A stretch of DNA of 64,000 nt from Pseudorasbora parva (GCF_024679245.1 NC_090180.1:12842007-12906006), one strand, 5' to 3'. Shown: positions 8,979 to 20,483, numbered from the stretch's first letter. Notes: a model not told the origin generated them from the letters alone. Translations and numbers: made by a program.

Positions 8979-10233
8979 TTTTTACCCTTTACTGTAATTT
9001 TGGTAAAAAAAAGAGTTTGCTTTTAATGTTAATATAATACAACATAAAACAAAAAATAGGAATGACCTTAAATTTATCGAGGTAACAAACATCACATTTA
9101 CTTTTGAGGACAAATATGATATTTGACATAACACTGCACTTCAAATACTTCAAACATTAATGGTTATTAGCTTTAAACTTTCCGGTAAAATAAATTATAA
9201 TAGTTTATATAAGTTAAAATGAAAGTGCTCCATTAGCTTTTTCTTTCAAGTAATTTTTTTTTAAAAAGAACTAAAAAAAAAAAAAAATCATAAGAATCAT
9301 ATTTTACAGTACTCTTAAGTACTATTAAGTAAAACATTTAAATTTGAAAATTAACATAAAAAAAAAACATTGCACCATGAAATCATGTAGTGAATTGTTC
9401 TGTGTGTTTAACAATCACCATAATGATATCCAGAGCTGTGAAAAATAAAAATACACGAAAACACAACACTGCCTGGAGTTTTTTTCCCCCAACTTCAAAG
9501 GCCCCTTTAAATGATTAAAACTAGATGCTTAATTTTAACTTTAAGGTTACTTATCATGTAAACTACCCATATAGAGCAAGTTAAATGCATGTTTGGAACA
9601 GACTAACAGAGGGGAAAACGGTCGCATTTGCAGCAGATATGCATTGCTGCCTAATGTGCACATTATAAATCAAAGCACGAGATGACAGGGGTCGAGCAGA
9701 ACACCGGAAAATCTGACAGAATGGACAATATTTGTCTGTCTGTACAATACACGAGCGCGGCTCACGCTCTCCATACGGAAAGCTTCTGTGCCGCATGCGC
9801 GTGCAGTGTGAAACCGCCGTTAGCGTCGAGTTTCTTAACTTTTTCGCTGCCGAAAGCAGAGCCGTGGAGACCAACTTCGCTGTTCTTTCATTGTTTTGAA
9901 GGGCGAGCTGAAATGACGGGAGGGGTTGTGTCGCAAAGATTTGCTTCCCCCGGTCTGCACTTTCCTCAGACATACGTTCTCCACCCACACGACACAGAAT
10001 TTCATTACAAATATGTAAAATTCCGGGGAAATCTGCGTTAACACCAGATTCCGCGTTTATATGCAGATTCCACGTTAATATGCCAATTCCGCGATTCCGT
10101 CCGCGATTCCGTGATCGCGGAAATTATAGGGCCCTAGGTTTTCAAGTCTTCCCTTATTTATTATTATTAAAATGTAAATTGTGTGGGGGGGTTGTGTGGA
10201 TCTACTGTGTTTGTGGGCCCAGTTTACAGCAGT

Positions 10234-11440
10234 TAGTTCACCTACAAATGAAAATTAGCCCATGATTTACTCACCCTCAAGTCATCCCAAGTGTATATGA
10301 CATTCTTTTTTCAAATGAATAAAATCTGAGTTATTTAAATTTATATTAAAAAAGTCCTGGCTCTTCCCAGCTTTAAAATGCCAGTGCCTTGTCGGTCCAT
10401 AAAAGTGCATCTAACCATCATATAACTTATCCACACAGTAACTGATCCATAGACTAAAATACTAGCTCTCGGTTTTCAGTGCCACACGAATCAACTTGCG
10501 CTTAAAGGACAACTCCGGTGAGAAATGACCCTAGGGGTAATTAACAGATGGTTATCGAGTAGATCGTTCTCTGGGATGCGGTTTCATGAAAATCGAATGT
10601 AAAGAGTTTTATCTCTAAACACAGATTAGCTTATAATGTTTGTCTATGGGGCATGGAATAAGTGAAATTAAATCGCTAGTTAATACCACTAACAAGGCTC
10701 AAAATATCCTCACACTAACACGGTAGCATAATGAGGGTCCCTACATGCAAACCGCAGCATTGAGAACTTGTTAGAGTACAAACGGTTTAATAAGAAGATA
10801 CTTTCTAAAGACAGTACATTACACGTTTACAGACTGCAGCCATCTTGGAAAACAGTCTCGACGACTCGAGCCACGAACGCTGTGCTAAGTGAGCTGGTCG
10901 ATAGGAATTAAGTTTGTGAAATCTAATTACATGGACTTTTTTTTCTTTTTTTTTCTCTACTGCGTTCAGTGCTTTCTTCCAGAAACAATGGCCCATATGA
11001 GATTCCAAGTCACAGTTCATCACTTAGCACAGCGTTCGTCGCTCAAATCTGTTTTTAGAGATAAAACTCTTTACACTTGATTTCCATGAAAACGCATCCC
11101 AGAGAACGATCTACTCAGTAACCATCTATTAATTACCCCAAGGGTCATTTCTCACCGGAGTTTAAAGAGTAACCCTTCTTCACCCATGAATCCTTGACGT
11201 ATGTGCACTGACAAACGCAGAAGAGAGAAGATAGAGCTAAACAAAACTTAGCGTCAGGGGTTACTCTTTTCATAATAACACTAAAACACAATTTCTTTCA
11301 ATAAAAATAGTTTGTTTAGTCTATAAAGTTTAAAATATGGACATTGTTCTTACACAAACGTGCCACTTTGCTTCAGAAGGCTCTTCATTACTCACGTGCT
11401 ATATGGGTGAACACCTAAAGCACACGCCCCAAAAGCTGTA
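10234..11440. repeat. Fish TTCACC-type dispersed repeat, split by a TTAA MITE
   Basis: The left part (10234-10503) has AGTTCACCTACAAATGAAAA, ACTCACCCTCAAGTCATCCC and further sequence typical of an abundant fish non-autonomous DNA repeat. Sequence from 11170 onward (ACCCATGAATCC, AGAAGGCTCTTCATTACTCA) looks like the far half of the same family. This joining is from family knowledge and is tentative. Confidence 0.45.
10504..11165. mobile_element. MITE with about 125-bp inverted ends, TTAA flank
   Basis: The left arm from 10504 (AGGACAACTCCGGTGAGAAA, then GGGATGCGGTTTCATG and AGAGTTTTATCTCTAAACAC) is matched by the complement of about 11040-11165 (AGAGATAAAACTCTTTACAC to CTCACCGGAG). TTAA flanks the left end, and TTTAAA lies at the right. 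The interior holds no coding frame; two short open frames at 10805-11080 overlap on opposite strands and look like chance. Confidence 0.75.
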
Positions 11441-11589
11441 TCTCTGACAGTCCACGAATGCTAAACTAAAATGCTAAAATTAATACAAAATTATTTTTAA
11501 AAAAATAGGAAGTATCCCAGTAAACATAGTTGCTTATGTCATAGTAGGTTCAGTTAAGTGAACATACACTTTGAGAAAAAGTAACTTTA

Positions 11590-11610
11590 AAATTATTAAC
11601 TTATATATAA

Positions 11611-11641
<31 letters not shown>

Positions 11642-11710
11642 CATATTTATATTTATCATATATATATATATATATTTTTTTTATTTTATTATTATTTTAT
11701 TTTTTTACAG
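11590..11710. repeat. AT-rich low-complexity and (AT)n tract
   Basis: Runs of A, then TATATA repeats and a T-rich stretch. No gene or site is visible between 11440 and 11885 otherwise. Confidence 0.85.
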
Positions 11711-11885
11711 TGAGGACAATACAGTGTTATATTACAACTGACAGACCGTCCTGAAAAGCACTGTTTATTTCATGTGTATCATATCGTTTGTATTTATTTG
11801 TGCTTTCACTTGTAATGTGTTTGGGCTAGTGGTTTAGATGTGCTCTTGAAATTGGAATAGAGAATAGTGTGTGTTGAGTTTGCTG

Positions 11886-13074
11886 CTCAACCCCCCACCA
11901 GTAATTTACATTTCAATGCATGAAGACTCTCACAGGTGATACAAAGAAGCTCACTACTGTTACCTGTGTCCTAGACCAAATACACTGCCAAAAATAAATT
12001 AAATTACATGATGAAATGAAATTACAATCGCTAGGACACATTTCCCAATCTTTAGGAGAACTGAGTGAGGAGTTTATAAATTTGCTAACCAACTTTCAGC
12101 TTCACAGCAGTTAATTTTACATTTACAAATCAACTCATTCTTCCAGAGCACTAGCAGCGCAGGTTTACATCAACACTAACATCAGGAACATTATACAATT
12201 AAAATGTCTTTACAAAACTAGAATGACACTCTCTGCTGCTTATAATTCACTGCATGCTTACAGTACAGTACAACATTATTCCTAAGTTTCCTCTTGAATG
12301 GATGGTAATGGTCTAACACTGGTGTTGGTGTTCAGTTTCATCAAAGTTGCTTTGATAGTGTTTGATTTTTTTAGCAGGATAAATTGCATTACAATATTAC
12401 TGTATACATGTTGTAAATTGCTGTCTCATTCAGTTTTGTATTATGTTATTGTTTTGTCCATAAGTTTAACACTTTTGAAAACAGCATGTAATGATGTGTG
12501 AATTGGCCTGTAGAACAAAGATTTGATTGTGTTTGTGTCAAAGTGAGAAAAGATTTCAGGTAAATTGAAAGATGTTGCCATTGAATGCATTTTTTGCTAA
12601 AGCAATGTTGATCCACAGTTAAGCTGTGATATAAAATGTTCTTTTACAAAACATTTCTCAATAATAAACACACTTTTTCAACTTTTTCAACTCTTCACAC
12701 AGTGATCACAACTTCAGTCTGTACAAGCTAAACTGTGGATCATTGGCACTTGATTTGAGACATGAATTAAGTGTTTTGTTGGTTTTTGTGGATTTTGAAT
12801 GTGAAATAACTGATGTGAAGCAGAAAGTTGGTTTGGAGAACTGTGTGAAGGATTTTGAAAATGACCAAAGTATTGAGAAATGTGGCCTAGCGATTGTAAA
12901 AAATGTAATTTAGTTTAATTTGGCAGGGCAAATCCCAGCATCTTCTCTAGTTTATTTGAGAAGGGTTCTGCCACATTGGTAGTTTGAGCTCTATTGGCCT
13001 GTGGTTCACAAACTGGTTTTTCAAGTCTCCTTTATTGAAATGTAAATTGTGAGTGGGGGGTTGTGGGGGTTGAG
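11886..13074. mobile_element. Inverted-repeat element B2
   Basis: The left end (11886-12150: TCAACCCCCCACCAGTAATT, ACAATCGCTAGGACACATTT, GCTAACCAACTTTCAGCTTC) is a diverged copy of the left end of B1. The right end (about 12690-13074) is the close inverted copy of B1 2605-3000, including GAGTGGGGGGTTGTGGGGGT at the edge. The interior 12150-12650 is AT-rich; a 67-codon frame at 12298 is not convincing. Its right edge joins the inverted satellite exactly where the left edge of B1 joins the direct satellite. Confidence 0.7.
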
Positions 13075-14957
13075 GAGAGAAACACACAGGCGTCGTGATT
13101 TACTATCTAACAGGGGACCTGAGTCAGTGTGTGTGTAACGTAATCACTATTCAATAATGACCTGCATTTAATACATTAGAGAGCTATTTCTGCTTGATTT
13201 AACCCTTTAAACTCAGTTATTGCTTTAAAAACTCTAAATCTTTACAGTGTGTTTGTGATGATAAGAAATGTCACAGCAAACACACAGGCGTCGTGATTTA
13301 CTATCTAACAGGGGACCTGAGTCAGTGTGTGTGTGTAACGTAATCACTATTCAATAATGACCTGCATTTAATACATTAGAGAGCTATTTCTGCTTGATTT
13401 AACCCTTTAAACTCAGGTATTGCTGTAAAACCTCTAAATCTTTGCAGAGTGTTTGTGATGATAAGAAATGTCACAGCAAACACACAGGCGTCGTGATTTA
13501 CTATCTAACAGGGGACCTGAGTCAGTGTGTGTGTAACATATTCACTATTCAATAATGACCGGCAATTATTACATTAGAGAGCTATTTCTGCTTGATTTAA
13601 CCCTTTAAACTCAGGTATTGCTGTAAAAACTCTAAATCTTTACAGTGTGTTTGTGATGATAAGAAATGTCACAGCAAACACACAGGCGTCGTGATTTACT
13701 ATCTAACAGGGGACCTGAGTGAGTGTGTGTGTGTAACGTAATCACTATTCAATAATGACCTGCAATTAATACATTAGAGAGCTATTTCTGCTTGATTTAA
13801 CCCTTTAAGCTCAGGTATTGCTGTAAAAACTCTAAATCTTAGCAGTGTGTTTGTGATGATAAGAAATGTCACAGCAAACACACAGGCGTCGTGATTTACT
13901 ATCTAACAGGGGACCTGAGTCAGTGTGTGTGTGTAACATAATCACTATTCAATAATGACCTGCAATTAATACATTAGAGAGCTATTTCTGCTTGATTTAA
14001 CCCTTTAAACTCAGGTATTGCTGTAAAAACTCTAAATCTTAGCAGTGTGTTTGTGATAATAAGAAATGTCACAGCAAACACACAGGCGTCGTGATTTACT
14101 ATCTAACAGGGGACCTGAGTCAGTGTGTGTGTAACATATTCACTATTCAATAATGACCTGCAATTAATACATTAGAGAGCTATTTCTGCTTGATTTAACC
14201 CTTTAAACTCAGGTATTGCTGTAAAAACTCTAAATCTTTACAGTGTGTTTGTGATGATAAGAAATGTCACAGCAAACACACAGGCGTCGTGATTTACTAT
14301 CTAACAGGGGACCTGAGTGAGTGTGTGTGTGTAACGTAATCACTATTCAATAATGACCTGCAATTAATACATTAGAGAGCTATTTCTGCTTGATTTAACC
14401 CTTTAAGCTCAGGTATTGCTGTAAAAACTCTAAATCTTTGCAGTGTGTTTGTGATGATAAGAAATGTCACAGCAAACACACAGGCGTCGTGATTTACTAT
14501 CTAACAGGGGACCTGAGTCAGTGTGTGTGTGTAACATAATCACTATTCAATAATGACCTGCAATTAATACATTAGAGAGCTATTTCTGCTTGATTTAACC
14601 CTTTAAACTCAGGTATTGCTGTAAAAACTCTAAATCTTTGCAGTGTGTTTGTGATGATAAGAAATGTCACAGCAAACACACAGGCGTCGTGATTTACTAT
14701 CTAACAGGGGACCTGAGTCAGTGTGTGTGTGTAACATAATCACTATTCAATAATGACCTGCAATTAATACATTAGAGAGCTATTTCTGCTTGATTTAACC
14801 CTTTAAACTCAGTTATTGCTGTTAAAACTCTAAATCTTTGCAGTGTGTTTATGATGATAAGAAATGTCACAGCAAACACACAGGCGTCGTGATTTACTAT
14901 CTAAGAGGGGACCTGAGTCAGTGTGTGTGTAACGTAATCACTATTCAATAATGACCT
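13075..14957 (-). repeat. Tandem satellite array, about 199-bp unit, inverted orientation
   Basis: Nine full units plus partial ones; the mark ACACAGGCGTCGTGATTTAC recurs near 13085, 13282, 13482, 13680, 13880, 14080, 14278, 14478, 14678 and 14878. It is the reverse complement of the unit at 1-2602. The array stops inside a unit at about 14957 after AATGACCTG, then runs into AATATTCAATAATGTAAATG, which partly echoes the unit. Confidence 0.95.
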
Positions 14958-15494
14958 GTAATATTCAATAATGTAAATGCATTGGTGTACCTGACAATAA
15001 TCTTAAATGAGGGATGTGGACTGATCATATACTGTAATTATGAAGACACAACAGAGAATGAATTTCTTAAAGAAATGACTTTTCTGTAATGTATTAGGTA
15101 TTATGTCTAAGGTATATTGTGTTTGTGTGTGTGTGTGTGTGTGCCTATTGTGATACCAGATGCCTGTGTAAACAAGTTAACTTATTTTAATGTGTTGACT
15201 AACATACTAAAGCACAAGAAGACTTGTGGACTAACTAAGTGTAGTGTGTTACTTGATGTTACATCTTGTAACTTTATTGCGACTGTGTAATAAATATATT
15301 TAAAAATAAATTAAAGTATTAAAGTATATTTTAGGTTACAAATAAATACTTCTCAGTACATTCAAAAGAACACAGTTATTATAAAAAGACACATTACTAC
15401 TTGACACATTATATAGTCTGTACGAAGCTTAACTGCATTTATGTTATTTATTTGTAAAGACATGTAATGGTGGAGATGGCATATATATGCCAAA

Positions 15495-15571
<77 letters not shown>

Positions 15572-15837
15572 AAGACAGACTTGACTGCCAGCTCACTTCA
15601 CATTCACACACAGCTCCACTGCAGACTAATGGAGGTCCCCTGTTGGATAGGTAGACATCGTTCAGGTCCCCTCTTGGCATATTTTTAAAAAAATAAAAAA
15701 ATGCTTATTTGAAGTTATATTATGAATAAGGACCTTAAAAGAAAATTTTGTATGTGATTTTTGTTTCTTCAAAATGACTAGAAACACAGGTCCCCTCTTG
15801 GATAGTGTAGAGTGATAGTCCCCTCTTGGTAATATAG

Positions 15838-15869
<32 letters not shown>

Positions 15870-16060
15870 ACATACTATATATATATAAACTGAAATGTTT
15901 TTTTCAGACCACTTGTGTATCTGACCATTTATTTTATTTTATTTTATTTTATTTTATTATCTTTACAACTGTTTTAATTATCCTTGTTTTTAATTTTTTA
16001 TTCTTACACGTGGTATTCTTTTTTCTCATACCACTATTTTAATTAATTTCTATGTACAGC
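14958..16060. other. Gene-free stretch with microsatellites and GGTCCCCT motifs
   Basis: Contains (GT)n at about 15125-15142, a long (TA)n at 15498-15566 and (TG)n at about 15845-15868. Open frames across these tracts are products of the repeats. Four copies of a GGTCCCCTSTTGG motif related to the satellite lie at 15634, 15665, 15789 and 15817. No gene is recognised. Confidence 0.7.
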
Positions 16061-16125
16061 TCTTTGAATTGCCATTGGGTATGAAATGTGCTATAAAAAT
16101 AAACTTGCTTTGCCTTGCCTTGCTA
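16060..16125 (+). repeat. 3-prime tail of a LINE (L2-like), with TTGCC repeats
   Basis: The sequence GTACAGCTCTTTGAATTGCC, then ATGTGCTATAAAAATAAACT and a short CTTGCCTTGCC tail matches the usual 3-prime end of fish L2-type LINEs, which end in a microsatellite-like tail. Only the tail is present, as expected of a 5-prime-truncated copy. Confidence 0.55.
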
Positions 16126-16845
16126 CTCTTAAATGAATACGAGTGCATTAGGAGGTAGTTGATGAATCACAAGTGTTTGATTTATGATGAGATGAGGTCA
16201 TGACTGCAGCTGGTGATGAGGATGAAACCAGCACATCCAGTGCAAGAAGGCTTTGACTATTTTACTCAACATTATTTTATTTATCCACTATTTGCTAGAC
16301 CTTGTTGAACGATATTGGTTTACTTATGGCCCTTTTGTGCAAAATACAAAAGAAAATAAACATGATTTCTCATCTTACAAATCAATTGTTTCTTATTTTC
16401 ACTGGTACGTCTCTCAGGTGTCAAGGGCTATAGTGCATCGCTGAGTAAAATACTAATGTACTGTTCAAATCAGATACTTTAAGACTTTTAATCAAGTTTT
16501 ATTGGAATTGATGACTTGTAACTTGTTATGGAGTCATTTTCGCTGCAAAGAATCTGTACTTTTGCTCAAGTATGATTTTCATGTACTCTTCTTTAAACCT
16601 CTGGATTATATTATATCAACCTAATTAAATCAACATGGTAGTGTTGTTGGTGTTAATGGCATAAGTGTTAGCAGTACAATTTTAAAAGATCATTATCCAA
16701 AATGAAAAATAAACTAGTTAATGGTTTAGTCAGAAGTTAGGTCACATTTTAAAAGCAACCACTTCTCTTCCTTTATATTTAAATTTAACTGTGATTTATT
16801 GTTGCATCACTGTTTCAATAGGAAGATAACAATCTCTTATAACAA

Positions 16846-17062
16846 AAGGTTCTATCGGCGCTATGTATTTGGAACCCCTAAAAGGTTATATAGAAGTATA
16901 GTTGAGTATACTCCAAAGAACCTTTTATGCTAAAAAGGTTCTATAATGACAAGAAAGAACACTTTTGGCACTTAAAAAGGGTTCTATAACCTTTTAGGGG
17001 TTCCAAATACGTAGCACCGATATAACCTTTTTATGGTTCTATAAAACCTTTACTTCTAAGAG
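16846..17062. mobile_element. Palindromic MITE (AAAGGTTCTAT type)
   Basis: AAAAGGTTCTATCGGCGCTA with TTTGGAACCCCTAAAAGGTT at 16846-16895 is mirrored by the complement at about 16984-17040. The right end finishes CCTTTACTTCTAAGAGTGTA. The left end is eroded. No coding capacity. Confidence 0.75.
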
Positions 17063-18995
17063 TGTATAAATGAAGTTCCAAGAGTATTTTTTCCCAAAAA
17101 ACAAATGGAACTGATCACCATAATGGTTACAAAAACATTTTAGGAAATTCAATATCATTTTTATAGAGTCAGCTTATGTGAGGTTTCGTTAAAAAATGTT
17201 TTTTTTTTTTATTGACATATAGTGAAGTAATTGACAATCGAGTAATTACATAATTCTAGAAGTGAAATAAAAGTGTGTTAATGTATAAGGTGTGTGTGTG
17301 TGGGTGAGTGGGTGTGTGGGTGTGTGTGTATTCATAAGCAAAATTACCCATTTACTATTTATTATATTATCACTACCATAAATTCTCATCATCATACCAT
17401 CATCATTGTAATAATCAGTGTTCCTTTTTTCAGTTGTATTTCCAAGATGACTGGGAAATGAGTGAAAAGTCTACTAAGAATTGCTCAACCTCAAAATGGC
17501 ACTCAAACCACTCAATTCATCTTAACTTGGGTTTTAAACAAGGCATAGTATGTGAATAGTAAATTCACCAGACAAAAATCTGTATGCTTTCTTTTCACTA
17601 TTTTTTTTTTAACTGAAAACGGATTAATTTGGATACATTATCACATACACATCTACAAAGATTACTTTCATTGAGAGATGAAACAAGCCAATCACGACCC
17701 TCGTGGGCATTAAATAAATTGGGTTGTTGAATTTCTATTATGTGTGCAGCATGGCAAAAACTCTGTTTTTCGGCAAATGCGCTCTCCAATTAGCCCTCCC
17801 CGTGCATCTTCATTCATTATTTACGCTGGTGACATCCACTTAATTCTACCTATTATAATGCTTGTATTGTCTCAAGTACTATGGTTCTTTTATAGTAATG
17901 CCAATTCAAGGTCAATTGTCCATGGCATTTAAATGATGAGTGGTGCTGACGGCCGAGCGATGTTCACGTCTTAAGAACAAATTGCTCGTTTCAGTTCTCT
18001 GGTTAATTTCTGCTTTGGTTTCACAATGAATGTGAAAATAAAAAAGGCATTTAAACAATGAAAATGTAGCTGTTAGCATTGCTTCGGAAATATTTACCCC
18101 ATGTTGATTATTTTTCATTCTGCTAAGTTTTGAAATATGTGTGTTCAGTCGCTTGATAGCTGAAATCAAGACTGAAAATGACCAGATCATTCCTGCTGTC
18201 AGGAGAAAAAAAAAGAAAAGAAAATGGTTATTAAGAACTTGCACATTTCTAAAATGTTCTAGTAGCAAACCACTGTAGCAAGATAGATGCACTCCTCACA
18301 GATTTTGCCTTTGTGAGAAAATGGCTGAAAGGAAGCTTTTGAAAGAGCCTGACCTTAAGTTATGGCTGGAGTTTTCTAGAAGCCATGTGACAAGTGGAGG
18401 AAGTGAAAGAAGATTTTAAGGTCTAATGAGATTAAAGTTGAGCTTGAGCATGATGTATAAAGATGCTGCCATAAAACAAGTCCCTAATGAAAAAATCTAG
18501 AGGAATGTGAGTGCTAAAATGTTCTGCTCGTCAAAATAAAAGTTGCCATCCATCATATCAGCCAATATGGCTCAGGTGCCAGAGAGATGGGCATAATGCC
18601 TACTCTTCACCAGCCAGAGTCAGAAAGCTCACAACCACTTTATTCTGATTATGCTCCAGAAACTAGATCTAATACACAGCATGGAAAAGAAGACAAAAGA
18701 ACACTTTTATACTCATATCCCTTCTCTTAATTATGTAACATTTAAAACCAGAATACAAATTATTATGCTGCACCTGCCAGTAGAGTGAATGTAGACAAAT
18801 TGGTAGCCACATACAAATGAAAGTTGCATTAAATCCTTTTCTTTTACATTAATGATCTAGTTTCTTAGTAAGTAAATAAAAACAGTAAGTAAAAAAACAA
18901 GAAATGTTGATAAAAATACTAACTGAAATCAAACAAAAACTAAAACTGAAATAAAATATATTTATATTTATAAATATATAATATATTATTGTATT
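17063..18995. other. Largely repeat-free stretch, no gene recognised
   Basis: A GT-rich tract sits at 17288-17330. The block 17690-17930 is high-complexity, with homeodomain-like cores (CCAATTAGCCC, ACTTAATTC), and is a candidate conserved noncoding element by appearance only. Short frames at 17598, 17744 and 17912 are not recognised. Confidence 0.4.
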
Positions 18996-19500
18996 ATTTC
19001 TGGCTATCACCAGACCAAGCTCAATTTAAAGCTACACTGTGTGATATTTTCCCCCATCTAGCGGTGAAAAGGCATATGACCATCCAGTGAGTAATAGTTT
19101 CTGTTCCTCTCAATTCTGATTTCGTACGGTGGCCGAACTCCTACGGTGGCCGATTTAGTCCAAGATTAACATGGCAATCCCCCTCTTCACATTCGACACG
19201 GTGCCATCGAGTGTTAAAACGCAAAAGACGAAGTTTGGATTTAAGGGTATGTCCCTCTTTGGCTAATGTACTTTCAAGATGGATGGGCAACATGGCGACC
19301 AGCATTCGAACCCCTCACCCGTATGTATTTTCAATGGCATATTATAAACTTATGAGAATACTTTATTACTTGAAAGAAGTATATATACATTAATGAGTAC
19401 ATATATTTTTGATAGAACTAAGTTTTTTTAGCTAAGAATAAACTAAAAAAGTTTCACAGTGTAGCTTTAAAATGTAACATTGGTCTGGGGAGTCTGCTCT
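18996..19500. repeat. Dispersed repeat (ATCACCAGACCAA type), split by a MITE
   Basis: GGCTATCACCAGACCAAGCT before 19030 and ATGTAACATTGGTCTGGGGA after 19471 form one repeat. An uninterrupted relative lies, in inverted orientation, at 62905-62947 (CAGACCAATGTTCAATTTTA and GAACTTGGCCTGGTGATATC). Confidence 0.7.
19031..19465. mobile_element. MITE with GCTACACTGTG inverted ends
   Basis: Perfect 11-bp ends, GCTACACTGTG at 19031 and CACAGTGTAGC ending 19465, flanked on both sides by TTTAAA (19025-19030 and 19466-19471). The relative at 62.9 kb has a single TTTAAA there, which supports a target duplication of TTTAAA (or TTAA within it). No transposase is encoded. Confidence 0.85.
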
Positions 19501-19529
19501 GTATTTTCTACTCCGCAAGTGGCGTGATC

Positions 19530-19945
19530 AATGAACATTATTCTCATGAACAACTCTATAGAACACAAGCACGACAGTCCAGCTAACCACATATTACAAT
19601 TATTAAGGGTTATATAGATCATAAAAAGAGTACGCAAACATATAATAGGAGTATAGTATCTTACTTGTCGGAGACATTGTGTGAGCTGATGCTTAAAGCA
19701 CACGGTACACACAGTTTGTGATTTTGTGATCGCTATGAATCTAATCTTGTCATAATTGTAATATGTCGTTAGTTGGACTGTGTGCTTGTGTACTATCGAG
19801 TTGTTCATGAGAATGATTTGTGTGTGTTTTTGTGATTGCTGTAACTCTAATCTTGTCATAATTGTAATATGTTCGTTAGTTGGACTGTCTTGCTCGTGTA
19901 CTATCGAGTTGTTCACAAGAACGGTTTGTGTTTTTGTGATAGAAG
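19530..19945. repeat. About 107-bp tandem repeat with an inverted copy
   Basis: Two full units and a partial one lie at about 19711-19945, marked by CTAATCTTGTCATAATTGTA at 19740 and 19846 and GTGTACTATCGAGTTGTTCA. An inverted relative at 19535-19610 carries CATGAACAACTCTATAGAAC and CCACATATTACAATTATTAA. Frames read through it are repeat products. Confidence 0.7.
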
Positions 19946-20147
19946 GGATGACTTTTTCGTTGAATATCCGACCTGGATTAGATACACAGAGATTCTACCA
20001 TAGCCGTTGATGTCTCTGGGTTACGTATGTGTGGGGCGGCGCTATCAAAATAGGGGCGAGACCCTTTTGGGGGTAGGGGTGTGTTTGTTTTGGTGATTTG
20101 AAATATCAACAACAGTTACCAGATAGCACTTACCCCACCTTTAAAGG

Positions 20148-20207
20148 ATCTGCTGCTAACATCTTGGTACTGGTCATAATATAATGCCTGAACGGTGTAT
20201 ATAAATA
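20148..20207 (+). pseudogene. Internally deleted Tc1-like remnant
   Basis: GGATCTGCTGCTAACATCTT corresponds to a piece of Tc1 transposase (DLLLASW in the copy at 42.9 kb). It is followed at once by TGGTCATAATATAATGCCTG and AACGGTGTATA, matching the terminal repeat of that same family seen at 45930-45965. About 100 bases that normally separate the two are missing. Confidence 0.6.
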
Positions 20208-20483
20208 TAATTGTAAAAACAAAGCTTAATAAAAATGACAAAAGCACAACAAAATTAATAAAAAACTACTAAACTGTGAATATTTAAAATAAAATCTAAT
20301 GCAAAATATTAATACATATTATAATAGTAGCCTCCAATACTAAAATGATTGTTTTTGAGAGACAGATCACCTACACTACCCCTACACGTTACAGTTTCTA
20401 TAGCCACTATTGAGTAACTGTGCTTTATTTAGTTTTTATTTACTGTGCTTTCTCAGTTTATTTAATTCTGTTTTCTTGCACCT

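Larger units (their letters stand above)
3509..10136. mobile_element. TIR element with TAGGGCCCTATA ends, hAT-like, hosting a DIRS insertion
   Basis: The outer ends are TAGGGCCCTATAAAATCCG at 3509 and the inverted form ending TTATAGGGCCCTA at 10136. The flanks 3503-3508 and 10137-10142 both read GGTTTT, a candidate 6-bp target duplication; an 8-bp duplication would need mismatches. Without the DIRS insertion the element is about 1.26 kb, with runs of TTCCGTTTT on the left and TTCCGCGATTCCG on the right. The internal sequence 8979-10136 holds AT-rich DNA and a CpG-bearing block at 9640-10000 with short open frames but no recognisable transposase. It reads as a non-autonomous DNA transposon. 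The hAT label is tentative. Confidence 0.65.
2609..10198. mobile_element. Inverted-repeat element B1, interrupted by a later insertion
   Basis: The left end (2609-2690) reads CAACCCCCCACTCACAATTT, then CATTTCAATAAGGGAAGACT and a GTTTGTGAACCACAGGCC segment. The inverted counterpart is split: TTGGCCTTTGGTTCACAAAC at 3480-3500, then TTCAAGTCTTCCC and AATGTAAATTGTGTGGGGGG at 10141-10192. Taking out 3509-10142 leaves an element of about 1 kb with inverted ends. B2 at 11886-13074 is a relative that keeps the joined sequence (ACAAACTGGTTTTTCAAGTC near 13010), which shows what the empty site looked like. No transposase was recognised, so the superfamily is unknown. Confidence 0.7.

Noticed and set aside
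15444..15688. Open frames reading IYIYIY across the TA tract
   Set aside because: They are translations of a dinucleotide repeat on both strands and change with tract length.
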